A stretch of DNA of 5,486 bases from an uncultured Peptococcaceae bacterium. GTDB taxonomy: Bacteria; Bacillota; Peptococcia; Peptococcales; Peptococcaceae. The position numbers and the translations under genes are program-made. Under the pieces are notes generated by a model, which was not told the DNA's origin, ran no database searches, and saw nothing but the letters and a program-made list of their open reading frames with translations. The stretch is taken from NCBI GenBank assembly GCA_902496505.1, contig CABVBB010000184.1:1-5486 (forward strand), read 5' to 3'. This document shows positions 4,877 to 5,486 of this stretch, piece after piece. Within the stretch, counting starts at the first letter, position 1. Every line of letters starts with the position of its first letter.

Positions 4877-5486
4877 TTGTCCAGTAAGATCCGTCTGCTT
4901 CATGGCTGCTCATCTCTGCCGTCGCTTGATGGCTATTGCAGTCAGCAGAACATGTGCCGCGATGTCAGCTATAACCACTTCAGTGATTATTTTGATGTCG
5001 ATTATGGCAGCTACAATATTTCCGTTTACCAAAGCGGCCAGCGCAGTCAGCCTTTGGTCGGCGCTTATGCCTACCTGCCTGACGGCGGCGCACACACCGC
5101 TGTTTTGAGCGGTACTCGGGAAAATCCCAACGTCTTCATCATTCCTGACGGCGTTGGCTCACCCAGCGGCGGCAAAGCGTTCATCCGTTTTGTCAACCTG
5201 GCTTTCGATGCGCCTTGTCTGGATTTTCGCTTCACTGACGGCGCTTTCGTCATTGCCAACAATATCCGCTACAAAGAAGTCACCCGCTATTTTCCGGTAA
5301 CGCCCAGCACTTATCAAATTCAGGCTACGATCTGCAACAGCAGCTTCGTCGTCCTCAGAGTGCCCAGCCTCACCCTGGAAAGCGGCCGCTTCTACACGCT
5401 GTACATCACCGGCTCAGCCCGCGTACAGCCCTACTGCCGCCATATCCTGGCGCCAGACTGCTGCTTCCCCGTACAGCCCGCGCCCC
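4877..5486 (+). CDS. DUF4397-like protein with two related halves (3' end beyond window)
   Basis: The frame is open from a TTG at 4877 to the right edge, giving 203 residues. It begins SSKIRLLHGCSSLPSLDGY (2-20), matching the start of DUF4397 domains, where IRxxHasPdaPaVDvY is typical. FSDYFDVDYGSYNISVYQSG (35-54) corresponds to the following strand pair. A second half starts KAFIRFVNLAFDAPCLDFRF (100-119) and continues through YFPVTPSTYQIQA (138-150) to SGRFYTLYITG (169-179), repeating the pattern of the first. There is no signal peptide or membrane segment. Cys is frequent (11, 21, 27, 114, 153, 187, 195, 196), and the visible end is Cys/Pro-rich. Function is unknown for this family. A spore-surface or cytosolic structural role is only a guess from Cys/Tyr content and lack of a signal peptide. 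The gene is divergent from the coiled-coil gene. Confidence 0.85.
   Translation, partial: MSSKIRLLHGCSSLPSLDGYCSQQNMCRDVSYNHFSDYFDVDYGSYNISVYQSGQRSQPLVGAYAYLPDGGAHTAVLSGTRENPNVFIIPDGVGSPSGGKAFIRFVNLAFDAPCLDFRFTDGAFVIANNIRYKEVTRYFPVTPSTYQIQATICNSSFVVLRVPSLTLESGRFYTLYITGSARVQPYCRHILAPDCCFPVQPAP

Noticed and set aside
4839..5108. ATG-started plus-strand frame of 89 codons near the right edge
   Set aside because: The GGAGG at 4864-4868 lies inside it and serves the TTG at 4877 in another frame, where the DUF4397-like protein is read.

Overview
This window looks like an ordinary chromosomal segment of a low-to-mid GC Firmicute from an endospore-forming lineage. The evidence is a recognisable SpoIIP (engulfment machinery), strong GGAGG ribosome binding sites, GTG/TTG starts, and a leucine-type (Liv) branched-chain amino acid ABC uptake system. 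A clostridial or Negativicutes-type host is plausible, but the sequence alone does not settle it. I see no mobile element, CRISPR array, tRNA or rRNA.

Layout: (1) Bases 1-1902, minus strand: the proximal part of a liv operon. The lipoprotein substrate-binding protein comes first, then a 95-base gap with a 9-bp stem-loop, then the LivH-type permease, which runs off the left edge. The remaining components (LivM, LivG, LivF) would lie beyond base 1. (2) Bases 1903-2230: a non-coding gap holding the liv promoter region, a 14-bp perfect palindrome, and a set of inverted repeats downstream of spoIIP. (3) Bases 2231-3322, minus: spoIIP, with a candidate sporulation-type promoter upstream. (4) Bases 3533-3799, plus: rpsT (ribosomal protein S20) with its own promoter, a UUG start and a terminator. 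(5) Bases 3850-3896: a strong stem-loop between rpsT and a convergent gene, able to act on both strands. (6) Bases 3917-4624, minus: a coiled-coil protein of unknown function with an ATP-synthase-b/DivIVA-like appearance. (7) Bases 4625-4876: a divergent intergenic region. (8) From 4877 to the right edge, plus: a DUF4397-like protein made of two related halves, without a signal peptide.

The genes do not form a single pathway. The liv genes feed amino acid uptake. SpoIIP acts in peptidoglycan remodelling during engulfment, and rpsT is translation housekeeping. The last two genes are uncharacterised. Three of the six genes (substrate-binding protein, rpsT, DUF4397 gene) appear to start at GTG or TTG. 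For each, the Shine-Dalgarno position fixes the start I give, which is not the longest reading frame in the first two cases. The most interesting items are the duplicated DUF4397-like protein, the spoIIP-rpsT arrangement without gpr, the possible mother-cell promoter of spoIIP, and the unexplained inverted repeats at 2096-2174. I see no convincing new multi-gene system.
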